Shown here: piece after piece, positions 9,000 to 18,048 of the stretch | Numbering within the stretch: the stretch's first letter is position 1 | How the letters are laid out: each line of letters begins with the position of its first letter | Assembly (NCBI GenBank): GCA_016713565.1 | Contig: JADJOX010000008.1 | Coordinates: forward strand, 124,001 to 188,000 | DNA from: Ignavibacteriota bacterium | GTDB taxonomy: Bacteria > Bacteroidota > Ignavibacteria > Ignavibacteriales > Melioribacteraceae | Direction: 5' to 3' | DNA: 64,000 bases | Position numbers and translations under genes: made by a program | The notes under the pieces: model-generated | The model's input: the letters and a program-made list of their open reading frames with translations, nothing else | Databases searched by the model: none | What the model was told of the DNA's origin: nothing

Positions 9000-10187
9000 T
9001 TAATCTCCGTTTGCTCCGTGGCAATAACCACAGAAACCTACTCCAGCTGTATTTGTACTGCTATGACAGTCGAAACAAATTGAAGCTCCGTCATTATGCC
9101 AATCACCATGAACGTCTCTCATAAAGCCCGAAGGATGAGTTTTGGCGTCGTTTCCTTTTCCTGGGGTTAAATCAGTATGGCACATAATACAACTTGGATC
9201 AGCGCCTTGTACATCATGACAGCTTTGACAGCTTTCAATATCGCGACGAGCCAAAATTGCATGATTTCCACCCATTCCAATTGTGCGGCCTAAAACAAAA
9301 TTTGCATCAGTATGTGATAACGGTGCGACTCCGCCTAAAGAAAAATCACCATTTTCAGAATTATGGCATTCTGCACAGAATGTTTCTGTCTGATGACAAG
9401 TTTGGCAATTTTGTGATTTTCCTTTTGCTTCAATTCCATGTGTGTAAACAAAATTCAAATCGTGAACTCTTGTAATAACTTGCTGTTTAGTTCCATCAAT
9501 ATAATTATGAGGTGAATACGGAGTATAAAAATCTTTGCCGGTATTACTTTCTACAATTCCGGTTGTTGATACATGGCAATCTTCGCAAAATGTTTCTTTG
9601 TTATGGCACATTTCGCAATTGTCATTATTAAACTTATGATTTTTGAAAAACCCTACTTTCTTATGATCTTCAGGCATTAAATTTACAGTAGAAATATGGC
9701 ATTGTTCACAATTATTTGAAGCTACACTAACATCGTTATGACATGTGTTGCATTGTTTCATAGAAGGAAAAGCGTTTGCGGATTCGAAACTGTAATCAAC
9801 TTCCATAATTCCGGAATGGCAATCAGCGCATGCCATTTTATTTTTCTCAATATGGAATTTGTGATTAAAAATCAATTCGGATGAACGCGGAATTAATTCT
9901 TCATACACATCTTTATAATGGCACTGCTCGCAATTATCCTCGTCTTTAATATCATGGCATTGAGAACAATTTTCCATTTTGGGCAGAAGCGATACGCCTA
10001 ATGATGTACTTTCTGCTGCTGTATTATGGCAATCCGAACATACAGCAATTTCATTGTGTGCTTTGTGCGAAAATTTAATTAAAGTTTGGTTTCTGTTGGT
10101 CTGCAATTTGGAAGTTTCCAAATTTGTGAAACCAAAATATAGGATTGTTGCCAATCCAATTAGAGAATAAACATGTTTTATTTTCAT
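9000..10187 (-). CDS. 14-haem c-type cytochrome, probable periplasmic half of a porin-cytochrome conduit
   Basis: Fourteen CXXCH motifs are spread over 395 residues, roughly one per 28, together with many separate His residues that could be distal ligands. The N terminus KHVYSLIGLATILYFGF is a signal peptide or uncleaved anchor. I start at the ATG at 10187, whose bases overlap the stop of the beta-barrel gene (ATGA). A TTG nine codons earlier is less convincing. The coupling to a barrel gene, and a lipoprotein cytochrome 25 bases downstream, match the inner cytochrome-barrel-outer cytochrome layout of porin-cytochrome complexes. No CXXCK motif is present, so it is not a nitrite reductase. Confidence 0.9.
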   Translation of the reverse strand: MKIKHVYSLIGLATILYFGFTNLETSKLQTNRNQTLIKFSHKAHNEIAVCSDCHNTAAESTSLGVSLLPKMENCSQCHDIKDEDNCEQCHYKDVYEELIPRSSELIFNHKFHIEKNKMACADCHSGIMEVDYSFESANAFPSMKQCNTCHNDVSVASNNCEQCHISTVNLMPEDHKKVGFFKNHKFNNDNCEMCHNKETFCEDCHVSTTGIVESNTGKDFYTPYSPHNYIDGTKQQVITRVHDLNFVYTHGIEAKGKSQNCQTCHQTETFCAECHNSENGDFSLGGVAPLSHTDANFVLGRTIGMGGNHAILARRDIESCQSCHDVQGADPSCIMCHTDLTPGKGNDAKTHPSGFMRDVHGDWHNDGASICFDCHSSTNTAGVGFCGYCHGANGD

Positions 10188-11461
10188 AGCAAGTCTAAGT
10201 TTGTATTGAACCAATAGTTGATTTTGAAAAACAATCTGAGATCGTTTTTATATATTTTATTATCTGAAAATTGACCTTGTAAATCAAAGGAAAGTGTTCT
10301 CCACGGACGAATATTTAAACCGGCTAATGCTGAAATAATATCGTTAGCTTCTTCATCGGCGGATAGTTTATAATTTGTATATGCTAAACCAATGGAAGGA
10401 GTAAGTAATCCGTTCATAAACGATTTTCCGGTAGATGCGGTAATTGAGCTTAATTCGCCGGCGTATCCTAATGTTTGTCTATAACTTAAACCGCCGTAAA
10501 TTGAATTAACTCCAATTGTAAATCTTTGAGAATTTTCGTCTTTATATTCAACATCTCCAAATTTACCAAATACAGAAAAATCATTGTTTATCTTATAATC
10601 AAGACCGGCTTCAATTTCATTTGTATTGCCGAAATCAAATACCGCAAAAATTGAATTGTATCTGATTTGAGGAGCTCTATAATTGTAGTACAAATCAATA
10701 CCTAATTTTTCTGTCGCTGCGTAACGTCCGTTTAATTCTACTCTTGAAACCTTCATAAAATTAAAATCAAAATTAATTCTGGCATCTGCATCAACAACTC
10801 CAAAATATGAAGCTCCTAAAGAACCATAGCTGTATTGCGTGGAATTATTTTCTATTAAGATTGTAATTGGGTTTAAATTTGCGTCCAATCTTTGGGCATT
10901 GTACGAAATAGGTTTAAAACTTTTATCAACATAAGAAAGCGAAAGTTTTGTATTACTTAAACCCGAATATGAAACTTCACCGCCGAAAATGTTATTGTTT
11001 TTAAGATCATCGGTAAATTTTAATTCTTGGTAAGCCGGTACAGCTCCGCCGAAATATCCTTCTACCGCAAAATCAGAATAATTTAATTTAACGTTTGCGC
11101 CGTCAAATAGACCGCCGGCAACCTGATTAAAAATCGGCTGTCGACCTAATTTTACTGTAGCAACATTAAATACTTTTCTTGCTTCAAAGAAAAGATTATA
11201 AACTCTTAATCTTGGATCATTGTCAAGAGCATTGCTGAAATTTGTTTCGAAATTGAGTCTTGATTTAAGTGAATAATTGCCTTCGTTTACATTTAGAGTA
11301 AGAGTTTCATACGCTCTAAGAAACATATCACTATTATCAATTGACTGTGCTCTTTCAAATGCATATAAGGATGAAGTTATTCTTCCGTTAATATTTTGCG
11401 CTAATAATTGATTAAAAGTGAGCATTGAAAAAGCAAAATAGATTAATATTCTTAATTTCAT
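10184..11461 (-). CDS. Outer-membrane beta-barrel protein of a putative porin-cytochrome conduit
   Basis: A 425-residue protein with a signal peptide ending in LLAQ, then alternating short amphipathic strands rich in aromatic residues and Gly/Asn turns, finishing in a strand-like FKINYWFNTNLDLL. These features indicate a beta-barrel of perhaps 16-20 strands. Early strands contain KVFNVATVKLGRQPIFNQ, a 'common porin' type segment. It directly abuts the upstream tetrahaem gene and overlaps the 14-haem gene. In Geobacter conduits a barrel of similar size sheathes the periplasmic cytochrome. I infer that role from position; no sequence motif proves it. Confidence 0.82.
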   Translation of the reverse strand: MKLRILIYFAFSMLTFNQLLAQNINGRITSSLYAFERAQSIDNSDMFLRAYETLTLNVNEGNYSLKSRLNFETNFSNALDNDPRLRVYNLFFEARKVFNVATVKLGRQPIFNQVAGGLFDGANVKLNYSDFAVEGYFGGAVPAYQELKFTDDLKNNNIFGGEVSYSGLSNTKLSLSYVDKSFKPISYNAQRLDANLNPITILIENNSTQYSYGSLGASYFGVVDADARINFDFNFMKVSRVELNGRYAATEKLGIDLYYNYRAPQIRYNSIFAVFDFGNTNEIEAGLDYKINNDFSVFGKFGDVEYKDENSQRFTIGVNSIYGGLSYRQTLGYAGELSSITASTGKSFMNGLLTPSIGLAYTNYKLSADEEANDIISALAGLNIRPWRTLSFDLQGQFSDNKIYKNDLRLFFKINYWFNTNLDLL

Positions 11462-12034
11462 TTAGTTCTCTATTTTCTTTACTGGTAAATTGTGTTCTAT
11501 TTTTTTCCACATTGTTTCAAAATCAAAACCGGAAAATGTTGGACTGTCAGGATTGTGACAACCTGTACAATGTTCCTCAGTTTTTCCGTATATATCTAAC
11601 AAGCCGTTTTGAATGGCGAGTTTTCTATCTTTCATTATTTTAATAGATTTATATTCTGATCCTGCACCGTGGCAAGTTTCACATTGCACACCGTCTTCAA
11701 TATTAAATCCTTTTTCAATTCTTTCTTCACTTACATCGTAGCTGCTTGCATGGCAAACCAAACATTCAACCAACTCATTGGGAAGTTTTTCAAACCCTTT
11801 TTCCGCCGCAATTTTTTTTGCTTCATCGGTTAAAAGTGTTTTGTATGCATTTGCATGAATACTTTCTTTCCAAATTTCATACTGTTTTCCTTGTTTATCG
11901 GATTTGTGACACTTTCCGCAAGCTTCGGCACCGATATAATTAAACATTGGCGGATCATCGGCAAATATTCTCAAATTTGAAAAAAGCAACATAGTTAGAG
12001 TATAAATTAAATATTTAAAGAACGGTTTTCTCAT
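11462..12034 (-). CDS. Tetrahaem cytochrome c554-family protein (copy 2)
   Basis: A 190-residue exported cytochrome with a hydrophobic leader and four CXXCH motifs (CGKCH, CLVCH, CETCH, CTGCH), arranged as in the cytochrome c554/c' family. A strong GGAGGT ribosome site precedes the ATG at 12034. Its sequence closely parallels the gene at 12237-12839: both contain GVQCETCHGAGSEYKS and share spacing of all four haems, so they are tandem paralogues. It lies directly before the beta-barrel gene without any gap. It is a plausible soluble shuttle from the inner-membrane complexes to the conduit. Confidence 0.9.
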   Translation of the reverse strand: MRKPFFKYLIYTLTMLLFSNLRIFADDPPMFNYIGAEACGKCHKSDKQGKQYEIWKESIHANAYKTLLTDEAKKIAAEKGFEKLPNELVECLVCHASSYDVSEERIEKGFNIEDGVQCETCHGAGSEYKSIKIMKDRKLAIQNGLLDIYGKTEEHCTGCHNPDSPTFSGFDFETMWKKIEHNLPVKKIEN

Positions 12035-12236
12035 AATACCTCCACAAATTTTGTGAAATAAATTATGATATTTTATATAATTAAAAGTTTTAATAACTGT
12101 TAAGATTTAATTTATAATTATATAATAAAAAAATACATCCTATCGAAAATATAAGAAAAAAAGATTTAATTATCCTATAAAAATATTTTTTTTTTAGAAT
12201 TTTTAGATTAGAGCTTTGAAATGAAATTTTGGTGAT

Positions 12237-12839
12237 TTAAAATAAAAAAGGATATCTAATTGATATCCTTTTTTTTGTAAAAGATAATTTGAAATTAACC
12301 TTTTTCTCAGGAACCGAATGTTTGATTTTATCCCACATTTCCTTGAACTTGAATTCCTTGAAAGTAGGACTTTTATCATTATGGCAGGTTAAACATTGTT
12401 TTTCAATAGCGGCTTCATTAGCGTATTCTGTCATGCCGGCAGCAACAGAAGCAGCATGATCTTCCATAACCTTTTTAGATTTGTATTCAGAACCGGCACC
12501 ATGACAAGTTTCACATTGTACGCCATCTTCAATTTTGAAATTTTTATCAAGAAGAGAAGCGTCTACTTTGCTTCCTAATGTATGGCAAGCTAGGCATTCA
12601 GGAGTTTCAACTGCCGAAGTTTTAAAACCTTTATCGGCAGCAATTTTATTTGCTTTTTCGCCTTTAAGAGTTTCGTAAGCTTTTGCGTGCGAACTTCCTT
12701 CCCATACTTTTAACTGTTCGCCTTGTTCAGCTTTTTTATGACACATTCCGCATGATTTTACGCCGACATATTTTTTCTGAGCATTTACCGAAAAAGTAAA
12801 CGCAAGTAAAAATATTAAGAAAATTGAGATTTTTTGCAC
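12237..12839 (-). CDS. Tetrahaem cytochrome c554-family protein (copy 1), 3' end runs through a terminator
   Basis: An exported tetrahaem cytochrome (CGMCH, CLACH, CETCH, CLTCH), about 200 residues and paralogous to the next gene. The best start is GTG at 12839, five bases behind a perfect GGAGG, which gives the signal peptide MQKISIFLIFLLAFTFSVNA. An in-frame ATG four codons earlier overlaps that ribosome site. The C terminus is odd: after VPEKK the frame continues for 18 residues through a rho-independent terminator before stopping. One extra A in the A5 run at about 12300-12305 would give EKKG and a stop, close to the paralogue's VKKIEN ending, so an indel or sequencing error is likely. 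Confidence 0.88.
   Translation of the reverse strand: MQKISIFLIFLLAFTFSVNAQKKYVGVKSCGMCHKKAEQGEQLKVWEGSSHAKAYETLKGEKANKIAADKGFKTSAVETPECLACHTLGSKVDASLLDKNFKIEDGVQCETCHGAGSEYKSKKVMEDHAASVAAGMTEYANEAAIEKQCLTCHNDKSPTFKEFKFKEMWDKIKHSVPEKKVNFKLSFTKKRISIRYPFLF
12244..12276 (-). terminator. Hairpin terminator overlapping the 3' end of the tetrahaem gene
   Basis: The inverted repeat AAAAAAGGATATC/GATATCCTTTTTT (12244-12256 and 12262-12274) has a five-base loop and T-rich flanks on both strands. It would end minus-strand transcripts of the tetrahaem cytochrome gene. The annotated reading frame passes through it, which is unusual. Confidence 0.8.
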
Positions 12840-12963
12840 TTTTACCTCCATTATTTACAAATAAATTGATACGAACATCTTTTTATAAAATACTAATAAA
12901 ATTTTGTTTAAGCAAATTTATATAATGATATTATAAATTAACATTTTTAAAAAGTTCCAGCGT

Positions 12964-14460
12964 TTATGGATTCAATCCTGTATGACAATCAACGCAAATT
13001 CCTTCTTTCCAATCATCGCCGATATCGTCCGGATGCTTAAATTCCAAAAACGAATTATAATTTGCGACTTCTAAATTTTCAGGCTCTCCTTGTGCGCTAA
13101 TTATATGACACAAATTGCAGTTTTTAGAAATTATTTCCCCAGATTCGGATTCATGAGAATCTGAGTGGCACCTGAAACATCCGGGGAATTCCATATGTCC
13201 GATGTTATTTGGATAAGCTTCCCATCTAACGTTCATTTCCGGAAAAATATTTTTTTTATAAATGTTCTGTAAACCCGAAACTGCTTTTTCAATAAGCGGT
13301 TTGTTTCCGTTCATTATTTCCGGATAGTTTTCGCCGTAAAATTGCTCAATTTTATTTTTAATATTAGACATCGCCGAATCAGTTGTCGAAAATTTTTCAT
13401 CACAAATTTCCATGCATAAATTTTTAATCTCGGGAAGTTCTTTCGGAATGTTTCCTCTGCTTATAGCTTCGTTAACGAACAATGTCGGCGGTTTATAAAT
13501 ATGAGATGGTCTGTTATGGCAGTCGATACAATCCATTGTTCTTACTTTTAAGGAATCAAGCATTTTAGGACTAAAATTCAAATCGGAATTAATAAATATT
13601 TTTTCTTTACCGGTTTTTTTATCTGTGTATTTTACCCAAGGAATCTGTTGCTCCTTATCATCTAAAGATACAAATTCAATTTTAACATTTGGATTTATAT
13701 GCCAATGAATTCCTGATTCTAAACCTTTTGCATTATCCGAAGGTCCAATTTTCATTATTAACGAAATATCCCATTCGCTGTTTTTTTCATCAGTGAGAAA
13801 ATGTTTTTCAGTTCTTAATTGTCTGGAGTAGAATTTTTGAGGCCAATGACATTCTTCACAAGTTTCGCGTGCTGGTCTTAAATTTTTTATTGGTGTGGGA
13901 ATAGGTTTTGGATATACATTGGCAATTACCGCGTAAACTTGATAAAGTCCCGATAATTTAGATTTTACATACCAATCCGCGCCTGTGCCAACGTGACATT
14001 CTACACATCTTACTTTTGCATGTGCTGAATTTTGGTAAGCCGTGTATTCCGGATTCATTACCGAATGACACAGTGTTCCGCAGAATTCCGTTGATTCAGT
14101 ATAATGGAAAGCTTCGTAACTTCCGAGCGCTGAAATAAACAAAAATATTGTAGTGCCTGCTGCAAAAATTAGAAATGCATTTCTGTGATCTTTTCTGTTC
14201 AAATCAATAAAAGGTAATTTTCTTTCTATGGTTTTATTCTTGTTAAAATTTTTTAACATACCAATGGGAATTAAAATTAAACCGCCTATTAAAAACGCCG
14301 GTAAAATTATATAAATTACCAATCCGAGATATGATCCGCCTTTATCGTAGAAATAAGAAATGGCAAAAAGAAAAACGATCATAAAAAGACTAATTATTGA
14401 AATAACAGCGCCGGTTAAAGAAATCCAGTTGTATGCCGAGGTCGGGAGTTTAATTTTCAT
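12964..14460 (-). CDS. NapC/NirT-family membrane heptahaem cytochrome
   Basis: A quinol dehydrogenase-like cytochrome of about 498 residues. Three hydrophobic segments occupy the first ~120 residues, then TESTEFCGTLCHSVMNPEY begins the haem domain. The first haem site is CGTLCH, a CX3CH variant where NapC/NrfH usually have CXXCH; six CXXCH sites follow (CVECH, CEECH, CIDCH, CFRCH, CNLCH, CVDCH). The ATG at 14460 has AGGAG seven bases upstream and is preferred over a TTG at 14496. Family members pass electrons from menaquinol to periplasmic cytochromes. The neighbours are the c554-like shuttles on one side and the cytochrome b-linked proteins on the other. Confidence 0.9.
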   Translation of the reverse strand: MKIKLPTSAYNWISLTGAVISIISLFMIVFLFAISYFYDKGGSYLGLVIYIILPAFLIGGLILIPIGMLKNFNKNKTIERKLPFIDLNRKDHRNAFLIFAAGTTIFLFISALGSYEAFHYTESTEFCGTLCHSVMNPEYTAYQNSAHAKVRCVECHVGTGADWYVKSKLSGLYQVYAVIANVYPKPIPTPIKNLRPARETCEECHWPQKFYSRQLRTEKHFLTDEKNSEWDISLIMKIGPSDNAKGLESGIHWHINPNVKIEFVSLDDKEQQIPWVKYTDKKTGKEKIFINSDLNFSPKMLDSLKVRTMDCIDCHNRPSHIYKPPTLFVNEAISRGNIPKELPEIKNLCMEICDEKFSTTDSAMSNIKNKIEQFYGENYPEIMNGNKPLIEKAVSGLQNIYKKNIFPEMNVRWEAYPNNIGHMEFPGCFRCHSDSHESESGEIISKNCNLCHIISAQGEPENLEVANYNSFLEFKHPDDIGDDWKEGICVDCHTGLNP

Positions 14461-14551
14461 ATAAATTACTCCTAATGTAAAGGAAAGAAAGCTCAATTGA
14501 TTTTAGTAGGTTAAAACCAACTGAAAAATTATTTGACCTTGAAAATAAAAA

Positions 14552-17026
14552 CTAAGCTAAATTATTATTAATTTTTTCGATTTCTTCTTCATACCACATT
14601 CTTAATTCAAGATCCTTATTTAGTTCACCTTGGATTACATTCTCCAAATCATAGCCATTCTTTTCAAGAACATTTTTAAATAGCTTAGTGTAATTGGATA
14701 ATTTCTTTCTAGGATGTCCTTCTAAATTATATTCATACCATTCAAGAATAATTCTTTTGAAATGTCTTTCATGATGATGTCGATAATGTTCAAGAGTCAT
14801 TTTTCCGTCAACCCAAGTAAAGTTCATCGGATATTCGGAAGGTCTGTAAATAACAAAGAACCAATGCCAAATAAGAATTGCCAATGATGCAAGAATTGCT
14901 TCCATAAAATGAACAATTTCACTTACTTTTATAAGCCAAACCGGAGCCCAGTCGCCAACCATTGTTGGAAACCAAAGTATCAAGCCTGTCAATGCCATAA
15001 CAAAGGTTCCCCAAATTAGCGCCCAATATTCAGCTTTTTCAGCATAGTCATATCTTTCAAATTCAGGATGTTTTTTTGACAATCGTAAATAATAAGTAAT
15101 GTTTTCTCTTAGATCGGTTATATCCTTAAATGTAGGAAGAAGTTCTTTTAGAACATCTCTTCCTCTTGCGGTAAAAGCTAAATAAAATACATGGTATAAA
15201 CTTAAAACAATCATTAATACCGCAGAAACTCTATGTGTGTATTGTCTAATAGTTTCCGACATACCTAAATTCAATAACCCTTCTGCCCAAAAGCTGTTTG
15301 GATATTTCAAAGCAAAACCGGTTATTGCTAGAACAATAAATGAAACTGCAAGGAGTATATGCTGAACGACTTCATTTTTAGTAAATCGCGGCATTCTGAT
15401 TGCATTTTTTTCTTTTTTCCTTTTCTTTCTCGTTTCATATAAAAAGATAAGTAAATTATGTGCGAACATTCCGCCGATTACAGCAATTATTAGCCAGAAA
15501 TAAATACTGCTCACCAAACTTTCAATGGATCTCGCGCTTTCCGATTCGGTTTTGTGTGAATAACTTTTGCTGAAAATTTCGGTAGCATCCTTATGACATT
15601 TTTGGCATGTTTTTGTCACATTCTCAGAATTTGTAGAAGCTTTAGGATTTCTGCTTGGCAAAATGCTGTGCACGTTGTGGCAATCTATACATAATGCTGC
15701 ATCTTTATCTCCGCGCAATGCTGCAAGTCCATGATAACTGCTCAAATATTCTTCAACTTGATTTCCTTCTTTGCCGTATTTTTTTGCAATTCGCGAATTT
15801 TCATGACATCCGATACAAGTTTCCTGCTGCATTTTCATTCGGTTTGCTTCTCTGCCTAAATCTTTAATTTCTTCAATGCTATGTTCATTATGACAGTCAT
15901 TACAAACCGGAGCATCTTTAATTCCTCTTGAAACTCTCATCCAGTGAATTGAGTTTTTATATTCCGCAACTTCTTTCTCATGACATTTTTCGCAAGTGTT
16001 TGGGATATTTAAAGGAGAAATTTTGGAGCCATCCATAACTCTGTTTTTAATATCATGAACTCCATGACATGTAGAGCAATTTGCCGCTTCTTTGTCGCCT
16101 GCAGAAACGTGTTTTCCATGAACCGATTGCGAATACATTCTACCGGGTCGTACGACACTCATTTCAAATTTTTCTTCAAATGTCGGATCATCGTGGCAGT
16201 TACCGCAAGTCTTTGCTAAATTTTTTGGATGCACTTTACTTTTTTCATCTTTAACATTTAATATATCATGCGAACCATGGCAACTGTAACAATTTGCGGC
16301 TTCTTTTACGCCTTCAGCCAATTTAAGTCCATGAATACTTTGCTTATGTTCATCAAATATTGTTTTGTGACACGATTCGCAATTTGAACTTTTTGCCATT
16401 TCTTCATTAGAATCATGAGTCTCCAAATTGGTTGAAGCAAATGTATGGCAATCGGCACAAGCAAGTTTACTATGAACAGATTTAGCTAATTCGGTATTAA
16501 AACTTTCAACATCGTCATGACATTCGGCACATTTGGCATTGCTGACAAATATATTTTTATGAAAACCTGACGGATTTTTACTTTCCTTATGGCAGCTTGA
16601 ACAGAAATATTTTGCCTTATCCGGTATCGATTTTAGGGGCTTAGCATTGTGATAAGAATGGCACGTTAAACAATCAGGAAATTTCTTGTCAGGATTTTTT
16701 GATTTTAATCTATGGTGAATATCTGATTTTTGCTGTTCGCCAATTTTATTATGACAATTTGCGCAATTTACTTTGTAAATATTTTCGCCATCTTTATGTG
16801 GAATATCCGACGCATCAAAACCGGTATGACAATCAACACAAGCGACTTTATTGTGAGCTGAATTATTAAACAAATTTTCGGCAACAAATAATGAAACTTC
16901 TTTACCGTTTCTCTCATAATTCAATGTTTCATCTGAATGACAGTCAAAACAATCAGAATTACTTTGAGAATAAGTTATGTTGATTTGTAATAAAAGAACA
17001 TATAAAATGAACAATTTATATTTCAT
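14552..17026 (-). CDS. 16-haem cytochrome c fused to a di-haem cytochrome b561-type membrane domain (CbcL-like)
   Basis: An 824-residue fusion. After a signal peptide ending in TYSQ come 16 CXXCH motifs (about residues 25-480). A C-terminal membrane domain of about five helices follows, with histidines positioned for two b haems (for example TIRQYTHRVSAV and LSLYHVFYLAF). This architecture, a multihaem c domain joined to a formate-dehydrogenase-gamma/b561 domain, is that of Geobacter CbcL, an inner-membrane menaquinol oxidase used in metal respiration. The first three haem segments are clearly homologous to the start of the 23-haem protein at 18049-20283, and the membrane domain to the separate protein at 17170-18024. 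The two sets are therefore fused and split versions of one module. Confidence 0.92.
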   Translation of the reverse strand: MKYKLFILYVLLLQINITYSQSNSDCFDCHSDETLNYERNGKEVSLFVAENLFNNSAHNKVACVDCHTGFDASDIPHKDGENIYKVNCANCHNKIGEQQKSDIHHRLKSKNPDKKFPDCLTCHSYHNAKPLKSIPDKAKYFCSSCHKESKNPSGFHKNIFVSNAKCAECHDDVESFNTELAKSVHSKLACADCHTFASTNLETHDSNEEMAKSSNCESCHKTIFDEHKQSIHGLKLAEGVKEAANCYSCHGSHDILNVKDEKSKVHPKNLAKTCGNCHDDPTFEEKFEMSVVRPGRMYSQSVHGKHVSAGDKEAANCSTCHGVHDIKNRVMDGSKISPLNIPNTCEKCHEKEVAEYKNSIHWMRVSRGIKDAPVCNDCHNEHSIEEIKDLGREANRMKMQQETCIGCHENSRIAKKYGKEGNQVEEYLSSYHGLAALRGDKDAALCIDCHNVHSILPSRNPKASTNSENVTKTCQKCHKDATEIFSKSYSHKTESESARSIESLVSSIYFWLIIAVIGGMFAHNLLIFLYETRKKRKKEKNAIRMPRFTKNEVVQHILLAVSFIVLAITGFALKYPNSFWAEGLLNLGMSETIRQYTHRVSAVLMIVLSLYHVFYLAFTARGRDVLKELLPTFKDITDLRENITYYLRLSKKHPEFERYDYAEKAEYWALIWGTFVMALTGLILWFPTMVGDWAPVWLIKVSEIVHFMEAILASLAILIWHWFFVIYRPSEYPMNFTWVDGKMTLEHYRHHHERHFKRIILEWYEYNLEGHPRKKLSNYTKLFKNVLEKNGYDLENVIQGELNKDLELRMWYEEEIEKINNNLA

Positions 17027-17169
17027 ATTTTTTTTTAATTTTAATGAACGTTAAATGTTAATAGCAAATTAAAGGATTATTATATCTTTTTCTAAAATAT
17101 TTAGAATAATTTTTATAATCAAACGCAGAATTAAATTAACTTGTTGAAAAATTTTAGCAAAAATCGAAA

Positions 17170-18024
17170 TTACCTATATAAGAAAATCATTGAATAGATA
17201 ATCATTATTATTATAGTAATTCCAATTGCCAAAGCTGTAAAACCAAAAACTTTTGCGGCTTTAACCAACCAAATTGGAGGTGGTTCAACAAGACTTTCGT
17301 CCAATTCGTCTGTCTCTGTTAAAATTTTATATTGGCGAGGTCTATCTTCCTTTAATTCTTCAACTGTTAAACTTCCCGTAAAAATTGTTAAATCGATTGG
17401 AAATTTATCCGGACGAAAATGTGTATTAAAAAAGTGAACCGTAAAAATAAATCCAACTGCAAGAAGTGCTTCATCGCTGTGGATTATAGTTGCAACATTA
17501 ATAAACCATCCAGGTAATCCTAAAAAAGTAAAAAATTCGGGGAACCATAAAACTAATCCGCTTATTCCGATAACAGCAATGCCCCAAAATACAGCAAAGT
17601 AATCGAACTTTTCCCAATATGTCCATCTGCCGTATTCCGGTCGAGGTCCTTTTCCCAAAAACCATTTCATTGTTCCAATAAATTCGGTTAAATCTCTTTT
17701 ATTGAACATCATGGAATTATCACCGGTAAATAAATATTTGGCTGATTTTTCTTTTCTCTTTTTATGCAGATAATAAATATGCATTCCGAAATAAATAAAA
17801 GTTATAATTGCTCCAACTCGGTGAACAAACCCTGTTACTTGATACCCTCCCAAAAATTTGGATAAATTTTGGAAAATGCTTACGTCCGCAAATTTAATTG
17901 TCATTCCCGTAACGGCTAATGATAAAAAGCTTATAATGATTAATAAATGCGTAAATCTTAAAAAAGGTTCGAATCGCTGATAATGCTTTTGGCTCTGCTT
18001 TGAATTTTCATTATCTAGTTTCAT
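17170..18024 (-). CDS. Cytochrome b561/formate dehydrogenase gamma-like membrane subunit
   Basis: A 284-residue membrane protein with about five helices, including LRFTHLLIIISFLSLAVTGM, HRVGAIITFIYFGMHIYYLH and VGFIFTVHFFNTHF. Their histidines match the haem b ligands of the FdnI/b561 group. It starts 24 bases after the 23-haem cytochrome gene and aligns with the C-terminal domain of the 824-residue fusion downstream. The simplest reading is that it oxidises menaquinol and hands electrons to the 23-haem partner, as in two-gene Cbc complexes. A last hydrophobic helix at the C terminus (ITIIIMIIYSMIFL) is extra to the fused version. Confidence 0.88.
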   Translation of the reverse strand: MKLDNENSKQSQKHYQRFEPFLRFTHLLIIISFLSLAVTGMTIKFADVSIFQNLSKFLGGYQVTGFVHRVGAIITFIYFGMHIYYLHKKRKEKSAKYLFTGDNSMMFNKRDLTEFIGTMKWFLGKGPRPEYGRWTYWEKFDYFAVFWGIAVIGISGLVLWFPEFFTFLGLPGWFINVATIIHSDEALLAVGFIFTVHFFNTHFRPDKFPIDLTIFTGSLTVEELKEDRPRQYKILTETDELDESLVEPPPIWLVKAAKVFGFTALAIGITIIIMIIYSMIFLYR

Positions 18025-18048
18025 TAAATTCCAATTATCTGTTAAAAA

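Noticed and set aside
12964..14460. NrfH-type partner of a nitrite reductase.
   Set aside because: No NrfA gene and no CXXCK motif occurs in any cytochrome of the window; haem count and helices also differ.
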